Under the pieces are notes generated by a model. The model did not search any database and was not told the origin of the DNA. It saw nothing but the letters and a program-made list of their open reading frames with translations. Positions 1-5,545 of a DNA stretch of 7,402 nucleotides are shown piece after piece. This stretch comes from Methylomicrobium sp. (GTDB lineage Bacteria; Pseudomonadota; Gammaproteobacteria; Methylococcales; Methylomonadaceae). Position 1 is the stretch's first letter; each line of letters begins with the position of its first letter. A program made the position numbers and the translations under genes. Location: assembly GCA_007135635.1 (NCBI GenBank), contig SLIO01000086.1, positions 1 through 7,402 of the forward strand, read 5' to 3'.

Positions 1-117
1 CTCGGCAATTGCTGAGTTACAGGGACGTAACGAATGCAGAAAATGCAGGAGCATTTTTCTGCCCTGCATCGCCTAAAGCGCCTACTGTTGGTGCCCTAAT
101 ACACGCCATCCATGGCG
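1..117 (+). repeat. Dispersed repeat, copy A (inverted partner at 3404-3521)
   Basis: This segment matches the reverse complement of 3404-3521 with about five substitutions and two single-base indels over ~117 bp, roughly 94% identity by hand alignment. Inside it are a near-perfect hairpin (36-46 pairs with 51-62 around the loop AGGA, one unpaired base) and a short palindromic end CGCCATCCATGGCG at 104-117. The copy begins at the window edge, so it may extend further left. It encodes nothing convincing. It is a non-coding structured repeat of unknown mobility. Confidence 0.85.
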
Positions 118-125
118 CTCGCAAA

Positions 126-157
126 GGCTTTGACAGCAGGGATGCTGTCAAAGAGCC
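126..157. repeat. Hairpin with GGGA loop downstream of pcp
   Basis: TTTGACAGCA (129-138) pairs perfectly with TGCTGTCAAA (143-152) around the loop GGGA, and GGC/GCC at 126-128 and 155-157 can extend the stem past a two-base bulge. The same core, CAGCAGGGATGCTG, recurs at 6448-6461, so it belongs to a dispersed hairpin family. It lies 53 bases past the pcp stop on the minus strand and could end that transcript, but no T-run follows on that strand. A repeat is therefore the safer call. Confidence 0.6.
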
Positions 158-209
158 TAAATGGACATATTTACGGCGTCCTTTGACGGGGGCACCCCGG
201 CGCCGAAAT

Positions 210-848
210 TTAATTAGCAAAGGGTATACTCAAATCGTCACCAATAGCTTCGATTGCAACAGTCAGTGCCCTGACAACCGTTTCTTCGGCCATGCTTGGC
301 AGTCCGGCACGTTTTTTATTGGCAACTTGTTCCGGCAGATAGGGGACATGAATAAAACCCACTCTTATCGGTAGATTGTGGCTTTTAACATAGTGAAGCG
401 TTGAATAAAAAAGCTCGTTGCAGACAAAGGCTCCCGCTGAATTAGAAAGGTGCGCTGAAATACCTTCTATTTCGATCTGTTTAGCCATATTTTCAAACGG
501 TATTGAAGCCGGGTAGTGAGCAGGACCGTCAATGGCAATCAATGCGTTCTTAGGTTGATTACCTTCGTTATCCTGTTTTCTGGCATCAATACGATTTTTG
601 GCTAAACATTCGACACGGATGGCATTGCTGCCGCCGGCTTGACCTACTCCAATTACGACAGCGGGTTGATGCCGCTCAATATGACTTTGCACGATCGTAA
701 ACGCTGCTTCGAACACAGTCGGAATTTCGTGGGTAATGACTTCAAATCCACCGATGATGGCACCGTTTAAATGCCGAACGGCTTTCCATGAAGGATTAAC
801 GGTTTCTCCTGCAAAAGGATCGAAGCCTGTTATTAATAACTTAGCCAT
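210..848 (-). CDS. pcp: Pyrrolidone-carboxylate peptidase (pyroglutamyl peptidase I, family C15)
   Basis: A cytosolic cysteine peptidase that removes N-terminal pyroglutamate from peptides. The 212 residues match the usual family length (~200-215). Visible family marks are the N-terminal LLITGFDPFAGETVNPSW block (residues 4-21), GVGQAGGSNAIRVE (67-80), SAGAFVCNELFY (137-148) and GFIHVPYLPEQ (164-174). These place the catalytic residues at Glu80, Cys143 and His167, all present and spaced as in the Bacillus enzymes, so the enzyme should be active. No signal peptide is seen. The ATG at 846-848 fits the family N-terminus exactly, but no clear Shine-Dalgarno precedes it; a hairpin at 865-895 occupies the leader instead. 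It is the last gene of the leftward block, with 187 bp separating it from the zwf stop. Confidence 0.96.
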   Translation of the reverse strand: MAKLLITGFDPFAGETVNPSWKAVRHLNGAIIGGFEVITHEIPTVFEAAFTIVQSHIERHQPAVVIGVGQAGGSNAIRVECLAKNRIDARKQDNEGNQPKNALIAIDGPAHYPASIPFENMAKQIEIEGISAHLSNSAGAFVCNELFYSTLHYVKSHNLPIRVGFIHVPYLPEQVANKKRAGLPSMAEETVVRALTVAIEAIGDDLSIPFAN

Positions 849-864
849 GGCAAATCAAAATTCG

Positions 865-895
865 GTGCTGGGCTTTCCCATTAAAGGACCAGCAC
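865..895 (-). promoter_or_regulatory. Leader hairpin or terminator upstream of pcp
   Basis: GTGCTGG (865-871) is exactly complementary to CCAGCAC (889-895), and CTTT (873-876) and AAAG (883-886) can pair inside, giving a long stem. On the minus strand it is followed by CGAATTTTGATTT and then the pcp start codon. The T-rich stretch makes it resemble an intrinsic terminator, for example for read-through from zwf. Its place only 16 bases before the pcp ATG also allows a role as a 5' leader structure. Which one applies cannot be decided from sequence. Confidence 0.4.
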
Positions 896-924
896 TTAAA
901 CATATCAGCCTATAAGGTGCTAGG

Positions 925-959
925 TGAATACGTCCTTGTGTACTCTTGGCTTGTATTCA
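925..959. repeat. Short interrupted inverted repeat between zwf and pcp
   Basis: TGAATAC (925-931) is the exact complement of GTATTCA (953-959), separated by 21 bases. It sits in the 187-bp zwf-pcp gap. It may be a degraded palindromic repeat; no protein-coding potential is seen around it. Confidence 0.35.
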
Positions 960-1004
960 TGCAGTTAAAACCTAAGCCGATCATCCAACCCAATGAGAAC
1001 AAAT

Positions 1005-1021
1005 GGTGCGCGATGCGCACC
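1005..1021 (-). terminator. Compact hairpin just past zwf, possible terminator or REP-like unit
   Basis: GGTGCGC (1005-1011), the loop GAT and GCGCACC (1015-1021) form a perfect GC-rich 7-bp stem 14 bases beyond the zwf stop codon. On the minus strand it is followed by ATTTGTTCTC, only partly T-rich. Placement fits transcription termination of zwf. The sequence also resembles the GGTGCG...CGCACCCTAC repeats common in gammaproteobacterial intergenic regions, so it may be a repeat that doubles as a terminator. Confidence 0.45.
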
Positions 1022-1035
1022 CTACAAGATTAAGC

Positions 1036-2505
1036 TTACTCTTCCCAAGCCCGACCGTCGCGCGCCAGCAATGCGACCGACGCGACCGGCCCCCAACTTC
1101 CAGCGGAATAAGGCTTAGGCGCGGTTTTTCTATGCGCCCAGGCATCTTGTATCGAATCGACCCAAGCCCAAGCCTGCTCGATTTCCTTCCTGCTCAAGAA
1201 TAAGGTCGGATCGCCGCGCATCGCTTCGAGAATCAGCCGCTCGTAACCGCCGAAAAATGGGCTGTTTTTGAACGTTTCAGAAAAGCTCAAATCCAGTTTA
1301 TTCTGTTGTAACGTGATACTACCTCCGATACCTGGCACCTTATTCAACATTTCGATTTCGACGCCTTCCTTCGGTTGTAAATGAATGATCAATTTATTCG
1401 GCGGCAGTTCGCGGTAACTGTCTTTGAAAATATTATGCGGCAATCGTTTGAAATAAACGACGATCTCGGTGCGTTTGTTTTGCATGCGCTTGCCGGTACG
1501 TAAATAAATCGGCACGCCGGCCCAGCGCCAATTATCGATATCGACACGCACCGCGACGAAGCTTTCGGTGGTACTTTCCTTATTGGCACCTTCCTCCTCG
1601 GTATAGCCCGGCACGGCTTGGCCTTTCATGTAACCGGCGGTATATTGCCCACGCACCGTCACTTCTTCGACATTGTCGGCGGTAATCGGACGCAAGGCTT
1701 TCAGTACTTTGATTTTTTCGCTATGAATGCTCTCGGCTTCTAGCGACGCAGGCGGTTCCATGGCGATAAAGGTCAGTATCTGCAATAAATGATTTTGCAG
1801 CATATCCCGTAGTTGTCCGGTTTTATCGAAATACTCCCAACGGCCCTCGATTCCGACTTCCTCGCCAACGGTAATTTGAATGTGGTCGATGGTATTGTGA
1901 TTCCAATTAGTCGTGAAGATCGAATTGGCAAATCGTAAGGCCAAAAGATTAAGAACCGTTTCCTTGCCTAAATAATGATCGATACGGAATACCTGATCCT
2001 CGTTAAACACTTCAGCAACAGCATCGTTGATTTCCTGATTAGATTTCAGATCGTTGCCGATTGGTTTTTCCATGACCACACGCGATTCCCGGGTCAAAAC
2101 TTTCGCTTTATCGAGTCCCTGGCAAATATTTTTGAACAAAAACGGCGCAACGGCTAAATAATTGACCAGCACTCTGGATTTGGAATCGATGACCGCATTC
2201 AATTGTTTATATTGATCGAGCTGAGTTAGATCGATCATTAGATATTTCAGTCGAGCCGAGTAACGCTGCCAGACTTCATCGTCGATCGACTCGTTAAGAT
2301 ATGATTGCAGGCTTTTCCGGGCGACTTTAACAAAACCGCCCTCTTCGAGAACATGCCGGTCAATACCGATGATACGAGTCTCGGGCTCGATCAATTCGGA
2401 TTTTTCGAGCCGGTACAACGAAATTAGCAATTTACGCGTCGATAAATCGCCTAACGCGCCATAAATGACCAAGTCGCAAGGTTTGTATTTTTGATTTGAT
2501 TTCAT
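1036..2505 (-). CDS. zwf: Glucose-6-phosphate 1-dehydrogenase
   Basis: Oxidises glucose 6-phosphate to 6-phosphogluconolactone with NADP+ (or NAD+), the entry step of the oxidative pentose phosphate and Entner-Doudoroff routes, in the cytosol. The 489-residue product has the normal family length. The N-terminal Rossmann motif GALGDLSTRKL is at residues 16-26, EKP at 146-148, and the substrate/active-site signature RIDHYLGKE at 174-182. QNHLLQ (237-242) carries the probable catalytic base His239, and RTGKRM is at 336-341. All key residues are present. The ATG at 2503-2505 sits 15 codons before the Rossmann motif, as expected, although no clear Shine-Dalgarno is seen. No pgl, edd or eda gene adjoins it here, so it is a stand-alone zwf, or its partners are outside the window. 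Assignment is secure; cofactor preference cannot be read reliably. Confidence 0.98.
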   Translation of the reverse strand: MKSNQKYKPCDLVIYGALGDLSTRKLLISLYRLEKSELIEPETRIIGIDRHVLEEGGFVKVARKSLQSYLNESIDDEVWQRYSARLKYLMIDLTQLDQYKQLNAVIDSKSRVLVNYLAVAPFLFKNICQGLDKAKVLTRESRVVMEKPIGNDLKSNQEINDAVAEVFNEDQVFRIDHYLGKETVLNLLALRFANSIFTTNWNHNTIDHIQITVGEEVGIEGRWEYFDKTGQLRDMLQNHLLQILTFIAMEPPASLEAESIHSEKIKVLKALRPITADNVEEVTVRGQYTAGYMKGQAVPGYTEEEGANKESTTESFVAVRVDIDNWRWAGVPIYLRTGKRMQNKRTEIVVYFKRLPHNIFKDSYRELPPNKLIIHLQPKEGVEIEMLNKVPGIGGSITLQQNKLDLSFSETFKNSPFFGGYERLILEAMRGDPTLFLSRKEIEQAWAWVDSIQDAWAHRKTAPKPYSAGSWGPVASVALLARDGRAWEE

Positions 2506-2560
2506 TGAATTTGATAAAGAATAAACCGATTTTCGGCTACTTAATTAGATTTGAAAAAGT

Positions 2561-2583
2561 GAAAGAAAAACGGAACCGCTTCC
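2561..2583 (-). terminator. Candidate intrinsic terminator after the thioredoxin-fold gene
   Basis: On the minus strand GGAA-GCGG-TTCC (2572-2583) is followed by GTTTTTCTTTC, a hairpin plus U-tract arrangement ten bases beyond the stop codon of the 2593-3153 gene. The stem is only four base pairs, so strength is doubtful. A second small stem, CCGA/TCGG at 2526-2536, lies between it and the zwf start. Confidence 0.4.
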
Positions 2584-2592
2584 ATAGGTTAA

Positions 2593-3153
2593 TTAATCTT
2601 TCCATTTGATATTGCAACCGATGCTCGGAATTTGCTGCGGATCGATTGGTTTATTCACCAATAAGTTATCCAATGCCGCGCGTAAATCGCAACCGGTCAG
2701 TGGCACTTCGTTTTTAGGCGTCGAACCGTCCAACCGACCCCGGTAAACACAAGACAAGGCCGCATCGAATACATAGATATCCGGCGTACAGGCGGCTTGA
2801 TAAGCTTTCGCAACAGACTGGCTTTCGTCGTAAAGATAAGCGGCAAAAGGATTGCCCCATTCAAGCATCATCGCTTGCATTTTATCCGGCGCGTCCTGAG
2901 GATAATTGACGATATCATTAGCACTGATTGCAATCGTGCTAATCCCTTGTTGCACATATTGGTTGGCAATCGCTATCAATTGCTCTTTGACATGCAGTAC
3001 ATAAGGGCAGTGATTACACATAAAGATAATCATAGTCCCTTTTTCTCCCTTCAATTCCTGAAGTGTTTTAGTCGTTCCGGTCACGGTATCGGTTAATTCG
3101 AAATCCGGCGCAGGGGTTCCCAAAGGCATCATGTTGGATTCGGTTGCAGCCAT
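2593..3153 (-). CDS. Thioredoxin-fold PRX-like protein (AhpC/TSA-type redoxin)
   Basis: A 186-residue protein of the thioredoxin-like superfamily, closest in style to the PRX_like1 group, whose exact substrate is not established; a thiol redox or peroxide-related role is likely. Seen: PLGTPAPDFELTD near the N-terminus (residues 10-22), the CxxC pair in MCNHCPYV (Cys46, Cys49), the cis-proline position CTPDIYVFD (Pro124), YRGRLDG (137-143) and the typical C-terminal block PSIGCNIKWK (176-185). Extra cysteines are at 122, 135, 155 and 180. No signal peptide, so cytosolic. The start is placed at 3153 because AGGAG lies 9 bases upstream of that ATG and the homology begins soon after. An ATG 14 codons upstream at 3195 lacks such a site. 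It is followed leftward by a weak terminator and zwf. Confidence 0.9.
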   Translation of the reverse strand: MAATESNMMPLGTPAPDFELTDTVTGTTKTLQELKGEKGTMIIFMCNHCPYVLHVKEQLIAIANQYVQQGISTIAISANDIVNYPQDAPDKMQAMMLEWGNPFAAYLYDESQSVAKAYQAACTPDIYVFDAALSCVYRGRLDGSTPKNEVPLTGCDLRAALDNLLVNKPIDPQQIPSIGCNIKWKD

Positions 3154-3160
3154 TCTATAC

Positions 3161-3168
3161 TCTCCTAT
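3161..3168 (-). promoter_or_regulatory. Shine-Dalgarno that fixes the start at 3153
   Basis: On the minus strand ATAGGAGAGTATAGA precedes the ATG at 3151-3153, giving a near-ideal AGGAG ribosome binding site. No comparable site lies before the longer in-frame ATG at 3193-3195, so the shorter protein is preferred. Confidence 0.7.
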
Positions 3169-3202
3169 GTCGTGAATATTCTTTAACCATGTCAAAAACT
3201 GA

Positions 3203-3231
3203 ATTATAAAGCCTTAGCTTAAGCATGGATA
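3203..3231 (-). promoter_or_regulatory. Candidate promoter for the thioredoxin-fold gene
   Basis: A perfect -10 hexamer TATAAT lies on the minus strand at 3203-3208, about 50 bases before the start at 3153. The sequence 17 bp upstream, TATCCA, matches TTGACA poorly (3 of 6), so the call rests mainly on the -10 and its position. A TTGACA hexamer is present just downstream at 3193-3198 (minus strand), but no -10 is suitably spaced from it. Confidence 0.35.
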
Positions 3232-3364
3232 GCTAGGCCGCTTTGCAAATGATAGGTTTTACTTTATAAACCCATTAGTCGGCACAGTTAAGTTGTCTAT
3301 GAAATATCAGGTCCAATCGGTTTTTTACACGCTTCCCAGTAAAGAATCGTTAAACTTTGTTAGG

Positions 3365-3618
3365 TACGGGATATGCCTGTCGAGGAATGCGGATTTTGCA
3401 TTACGCCATGGATGGCGTGTATTAGGGACCAACAGTAGACGCTTTAGGCGATGCAGGGCAGAAAAATGCTCCTGCATTTTTCTGCATTCATTACATCTAT
3501 GTAACTCAGCAATTGCCGATGAGCAAAAATCTGCAAGCGCCATGGATGGCGTGAATGCAGATTTTGCAGGAGCAAAAATCTGCCCTACCGCCGACATCCT
3601 CGCCAAACATACCCCGTA
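3365..3618. mobile_element. 254-bp structured element with imperfect terminal inverted repeats (MITE-like)
   Basis: The left end (3365-3386) and the reverse complement of the right end (3597-3618) agree at 18 of 22 positions, sharing TACGGG, TATG and CGAGGA blocks. Between them are two copies of CGCCATGGATGGCG (3404-3417, 3538-3551), a perfect 12-bp stem-loop (3458-3469 with 3474-3485, loop TCCT), a near-perfect stem-loop (about 3558-3583), and a second copy of the repeat seen at 1-117. The end sequence recurs at 6423-6450. No transposase or credible ORF is inside, so any movement would need an enzyme supplied elsewhere. No clear target duplication was found. Confidence 0.65.
3404..3521 (-). 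repeat. Dispersed repeat, copy B (inverted partner of 1-117)
   Basis: The reverse complement of this stretch aligns with 1-117 at about 94% identity. It contains the intact version of the hairpin: GCAGAAAAATGC (3458-3469), loop TCCT, GCATTTTTCTGC (3474-3485), a perfect 12-bp stem, whereas copy A has lost one A. It is embedded in the larger element 3365-3618. Confidence 0.85.
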
Positions 3619-3706
3619 TCTCTCAATAATTAGACGTTTTTTTTCTATTAATTAAGAAGTCGCATCAATCAAATTACTACCATCTATGGATAACTGACAA
3701 TGTTTG

Positions 3707-4474
3707 ATGCTATCTTGGCAGACGACAATTTTATCCCTATCTGAAAAAATGACAGCAACCATGGACTATGACCCAAACGAAACAATATGCCAAGATTGCA
3801 GGCTAGTCGAGTTATGTCTTCCTTACGGATTACCAAAAAATGAATTAAAACAGTTCGAGACGATGGTAAAAAGCAAACCACCAATATTATCCGATCAATA
3901 TCTCTATCGACAGGACGATGAATGTCGTAGCTTATACGTTGTTAAAACGGGGTCGTTCAGAAGTTTTATATCCAGCACGGATGGCGCCGAACAAACAATT
4001 GGGTTTTATTTACCCGGGGAATTAATGGGGTTTGACGCTTTTCAACATGGACGCTTTACAAGCTCGAGCGTAGCGCTTGAAACGAGCAAGGTATGCGAAT
4101 TGCCATTATCTCAGCTTAATGAATTATGCAGGTTGATTCCTAGTTTGCAAGCTCAAATGCTGCGCGTTTTAGGCAAGGAAATCGTGTCCGATCATAATCA
4201 GATTTTGTTATTAGGTCATCGTACCGCCAAAGAAAAAATGGCGATTTTTTTATTAAGGTTATCGCACCGGTACAATGCTTTAGGGTTTTCGAAAACCGAA
4301 TTCAATTTGACGATGAAACGGCAAGATATCGCCAATTTTTTGGGAATCACTAACGAAACGGTTAGCCGCTTACTTACCGAACTACATCAACAAGGAATCA
4401 TTACCATCAATCGACGCAACATCAAAATTAACAACATGAACGCTTTAAAAGTTCTCGTCGAAGATTGTTATTGA
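3707..4474 (+). CDS. fnr: FNR-type [4Fe-4S] oxygen-responsive transcription regulator (Crp/Fnr family)
   Basis: A global regulator that dimerises and binds TTGAT-N4-ATCAA when its iron-sulfur cluster is intact under low oxygen. Numbered from the ATG at 3707 (255 aa), the N-terminal ligands are Cys28, Cys31 and Cys37 in the C-x2-C-x5-C pattern, and the fourth ligand is Cys130 in SKVCELP. The sensor beta-roll spans ~45-130, the dimer helix ~145-170 (Asp162 aligns with E. coli Asp154) and the helix-turn-helix ~204-232. NETVSRLL holds the recognition residues Glu217, Ser220 and Arg221 that specify an FNR box. A matching box lies nearby at 4794-4807. Arg32 replaces the Ser that follows the second cysteine in E. 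coli FNR. The start is uncertain: TTG 3704, ATG 3707, ATG 3749 and ATG 3761 are all possible and none has a clear Shine-Dalgarno. Confidence 0.95.
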   Translation: MLSWQTTILSLSEKMTATMDYDPNETICQDCRLVELCLPYGLPKNELKQFETMVKSKPPILSDQYLYRQDDECRSLYVVKTGSFRSFISSTDGAEQTIGFYLPGELMGFDAFQHGRFTSSSVALETSKVCELPLSQLNELCRLIPSLQAQMLRVLGKEIVSDHNQILLLGHRTAKEKMAIFLLRLSHRYNALGFSKTEFNLTMKRQDIANFLGITNETVSRLLTELHQQGIITINRRNIKINNMNALKVLVEDCY

Positions 4475-4541
4475 GCCGAAGCTGCCTCATAACACGCTAA
4501 AGCGTAGCGGCAACCTTGGCTCAACTCGCAACAGAAAGTGC

Positions 4542-4670
4542 TTATTTCAACATCATTTGCGCTGAATTTGCAGAGTCGGCAGGCCTGCTAGGACCTTGAC
4601 CGGATTCGCCGCAAGCGGCTAAAGCTGAAACTGCAATAATGGCTAAAAACAAATGGCTAATAATTTTCAT
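4542..4670 (-). CDS. Small predicted lipoprotein, 42 aa
   Basis: An unrecognised 42-residue protein. The N-terminus MKIISHLFLAIIAVSALAAC is a typical lipoprotein signal: a charged start, a hydrophobic core, and the lipobox LAAC with the acceptor Cys20 followed by Gly. Cleavage would leave a mature lipopeptide of only 23 residues (CGESG to the C-terminal LK), Pro/Ser/Ala-rich, probably anchored in a membrane facing the periplasm; residue +2 is Gly, not Asp, so outer-membrane sorting is possible. A weak purine-rich site, GAGAAAAG, precedes the ATG by seven bases. It converges on fnr and has an FNR-box promoter upstream (4767-4807), which argues that this is a real expressed gene. Its function is unknown; an envelope role under low oxygen is only a guess. 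Confidence 0.72.
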   Translation of the reverse strand: MKIISHLFLAIIAVSALAACGESGQGPSRPADSANSAQMMLK

Positions 4671-4715
4671 AATGAACTTTTCTCAATTGTGAGTTTAAAC
4701 GTATTGTTTCATTGC

Positions 4716-4736
4716 TTAATCGAATTGATCGATTAA
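4716..4736 (-). promoter_or_regulatory. Inverted repeat in the lipoprotein 5' leader
   Basis: TTAATCG (4716-4722) is exactly complementary to CGATTAA (4730-4736) around a seven-base loop. With transcription starting near 4760 it would lie in the ~90-base untranslated leader of the lipoprotein gene, as would the 10-bp palindrome CCCTTAAGGG at 4750-4759. Either could be an operator or an RNA structure; nothing identifies a factor. Confidence 0.35.
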
Positions 4737-4766
4737 TAAAACTTAACACCCCTTAAGGGATAGTGC

Positions 4767-4807
4767 ATTATCACATTAATAGTTAATCGCTTGTTGATAT
4801 AGATCAA
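4767..4807 (-). promoter_or_regulatory. FNR box with extended -10: predicted FNR-activated class II promoter
   Basis: TTGAT-ATAG-ATCAA at 4794-4807 matches the FNR consensus at all ten defined positions. On the minus strand an extended -10, TGTGATAAT (hexamer GATAAT at 4767-4772, five of six to consensus), follows after 21 bp. If transcription starts near 4760, the box centre (4800.5) falls at about -40.5, the position expected for class II FNR activation. The promoter points at the lipoprotein gene. A rightward reading is less attractive: the best -10 there is TAAACT and no gene with a ribosome site follows. Confidence 0.75.
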
Positions 4808-5162
4808 TAGTTAACCGATTTGTCGGTAAACTTCTGAAATAACTTATGTCTCAATGGCCAAGAATAATGTCAATGCGTTTCTACTAACAGTGTAAGCCTT
4901 AGTAGATGCCGGTTATGTCTGGCAAGTCACCCTGTTATAACAAGTACTTTCATCCTAAAAAGAGCAGTCGGCATGTGTTGTTGACCGTTCGTGCTGAGCA
5001 AAGTAAGCGCCCTTCGGTCGCATGGCGTTACCAGGAAACAGTCGCTGTTTGACGTAATTTTTGGTATTTTTTATATATACGCAAGTTATTGATTTTACAT
5101 ATACAAAAAAGCTGTTTCTTGAGAGCAAAGTCGAAGCATGAAGAGTTTGCAACACTTTAGCT
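4808..5162. other. Gene-free stretch with a possibly split palindromic repeat
   Basis: I see no supported gene here. The octamer GAGCAAAG occurs at 4996-5003 and 5123-5130. Joining the flanks across it would give a palindrome-like sequence, CGTTCGTGCTGAG...TCGAAGCATGAA, of a kind often seen as an intergenic repeat, so the 119 bases between may be an insertion with a direct repeat. Also present is a small hairpin, AAACAG-TCG-CTGTTT (5037-5051). A 66-residue reading frame on the minus strand (4955-5155) has no ribosome site and no recognisable sequence. Confidence 0.3.
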
Positions 5163-5305
5163 GTAAGTATTCAGTCCCCCTCTCTGAAAAAGAGGGGCTA
5201 GGGGAGATTGTTTAAAATAAATCCCCCTTTTTCAAAAGGGGAGGCCAATAACTACGCCTGAATTGCGGTAATTTGCCAACGGGGTCTGAATACTTACGTT
5301 TAGCT
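5156..5305. repeat. TTTAGCT direct repeat flanking the MITE
   Basis: TTTAGCT at 5156-5162 and 5299-5305 abuts both ends of the inverted-repeat element. The bases outside differ (C before the left copy, G after the right copy), so the duplication is exactly seven bases. Confidence 0.75.
5163..5298. mobile_element. 136-bp MITE-like element with 7-bp target duplication
   Basis: The left end GTAAGTATTCAGTCCCC (5163-5179) and the reverse complement of 5281-5297 agree at 16 of 17 bases. The heptamer TTTAGCT occurs immediately left (5156-5162) and immediately right (5299-5305), as expected of a target-site duplication. Inside are two back-to-back hairpins, CCCCTCT/AGAGGGG (5177-5183 and 5191-5197) and CCCCTTTT/AAAAGGGG (5224-5231 and 5234-5241). 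No ORF is inside, so it is non-autonomous. The parent transposon family is not recognised. Confidence 0.82.
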
Positions 5306-5545
5306 GGCTTGGTGAAGCCTCAAATGCTCTTTTTAGATTCATATTCACGTTCGTGAACCCAGCCATAACAAATGTCGTAACTATGGACTATATCATTGAA
5401 TATGATCATCTATTTTTTCAGTGTTATGCTCTATAAATGTTAAGGCTGAGTTCGTCTAATTCGTTACAGGCGAATTTAAAGCAAATAAGCAGGAATATTT
5501 TGAACATTTGGCCAAAATGATTATCTTAAAGAATAAATAGATGAA
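5306..5545 (+). promoter_or_regulatory. Upstream region of the metal-sensor operon
   Basis: No gene is supported in these 240 bases. A perfect palindrome, TTCACGTTCGTGAA, lies at 5344-5357, and a weak stem ATCAT/ATGAT at 5392-5406. A poor but correctly placed promoter candidate is TTGAAC (5500-5505) with TATCTT (5522-5527), spacing 16, which would start transcription just before the operator at 5546. Several other AT-rich hexamers compete, so the promoter position is not settled. Confidence 0.3.

Noticed and set aside
202..217. GCCGAAATTTAATTAG resembling 7254-7269 at 15 of 16 bases
   Set aside because: Short, AT-rich, one copy lies at the pcp 3' end, and similarity does not extend; probably chance.
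9..374. 121-codon plus-strand reading frame
   Set aside because: It runs through the repeat at 1-117 and antisense to pcp, with no recognisable domain and no ribosome site.
1003..1203. 66-codon plus-strand frame over the zwf 3' end
   Set aside because: Antisense to secure zwf coding sequence and biased in composition by it; a shadow frame.
3193..3195. Longer start for the thioredoxin-fold protein
   Set aside because: No ribosome site there, and the extra 14 residues lie outside family similarity; AGGAG favours the ATG at 3153.
3293..3655. Open frames on both strands across the 3365-3618 element (also 3325-3606 minus)
   Set aside because: They consist of palindromic repeat sequence, show no family features and lack start signals.
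3700..3744. 14-codon leader peptide overlapping the fnr start
   Set aside because: The frame is very short with only a weak GGA upstream; it could bear on fnr start choice, but there is no real support.
4808..4850. Rightward promoter from the FNR box
   Set aside because: The best -10 (TAAACT) is four of six and only a 13-codon frame without a ribosome site follows; the leftward layout is much better.
4955..5155. 66-codon minus-strand frame
   Set aside because: AT-rich intergenic sequence with no ribosome site and no recognisable motif; it also spans the putative split repeat.
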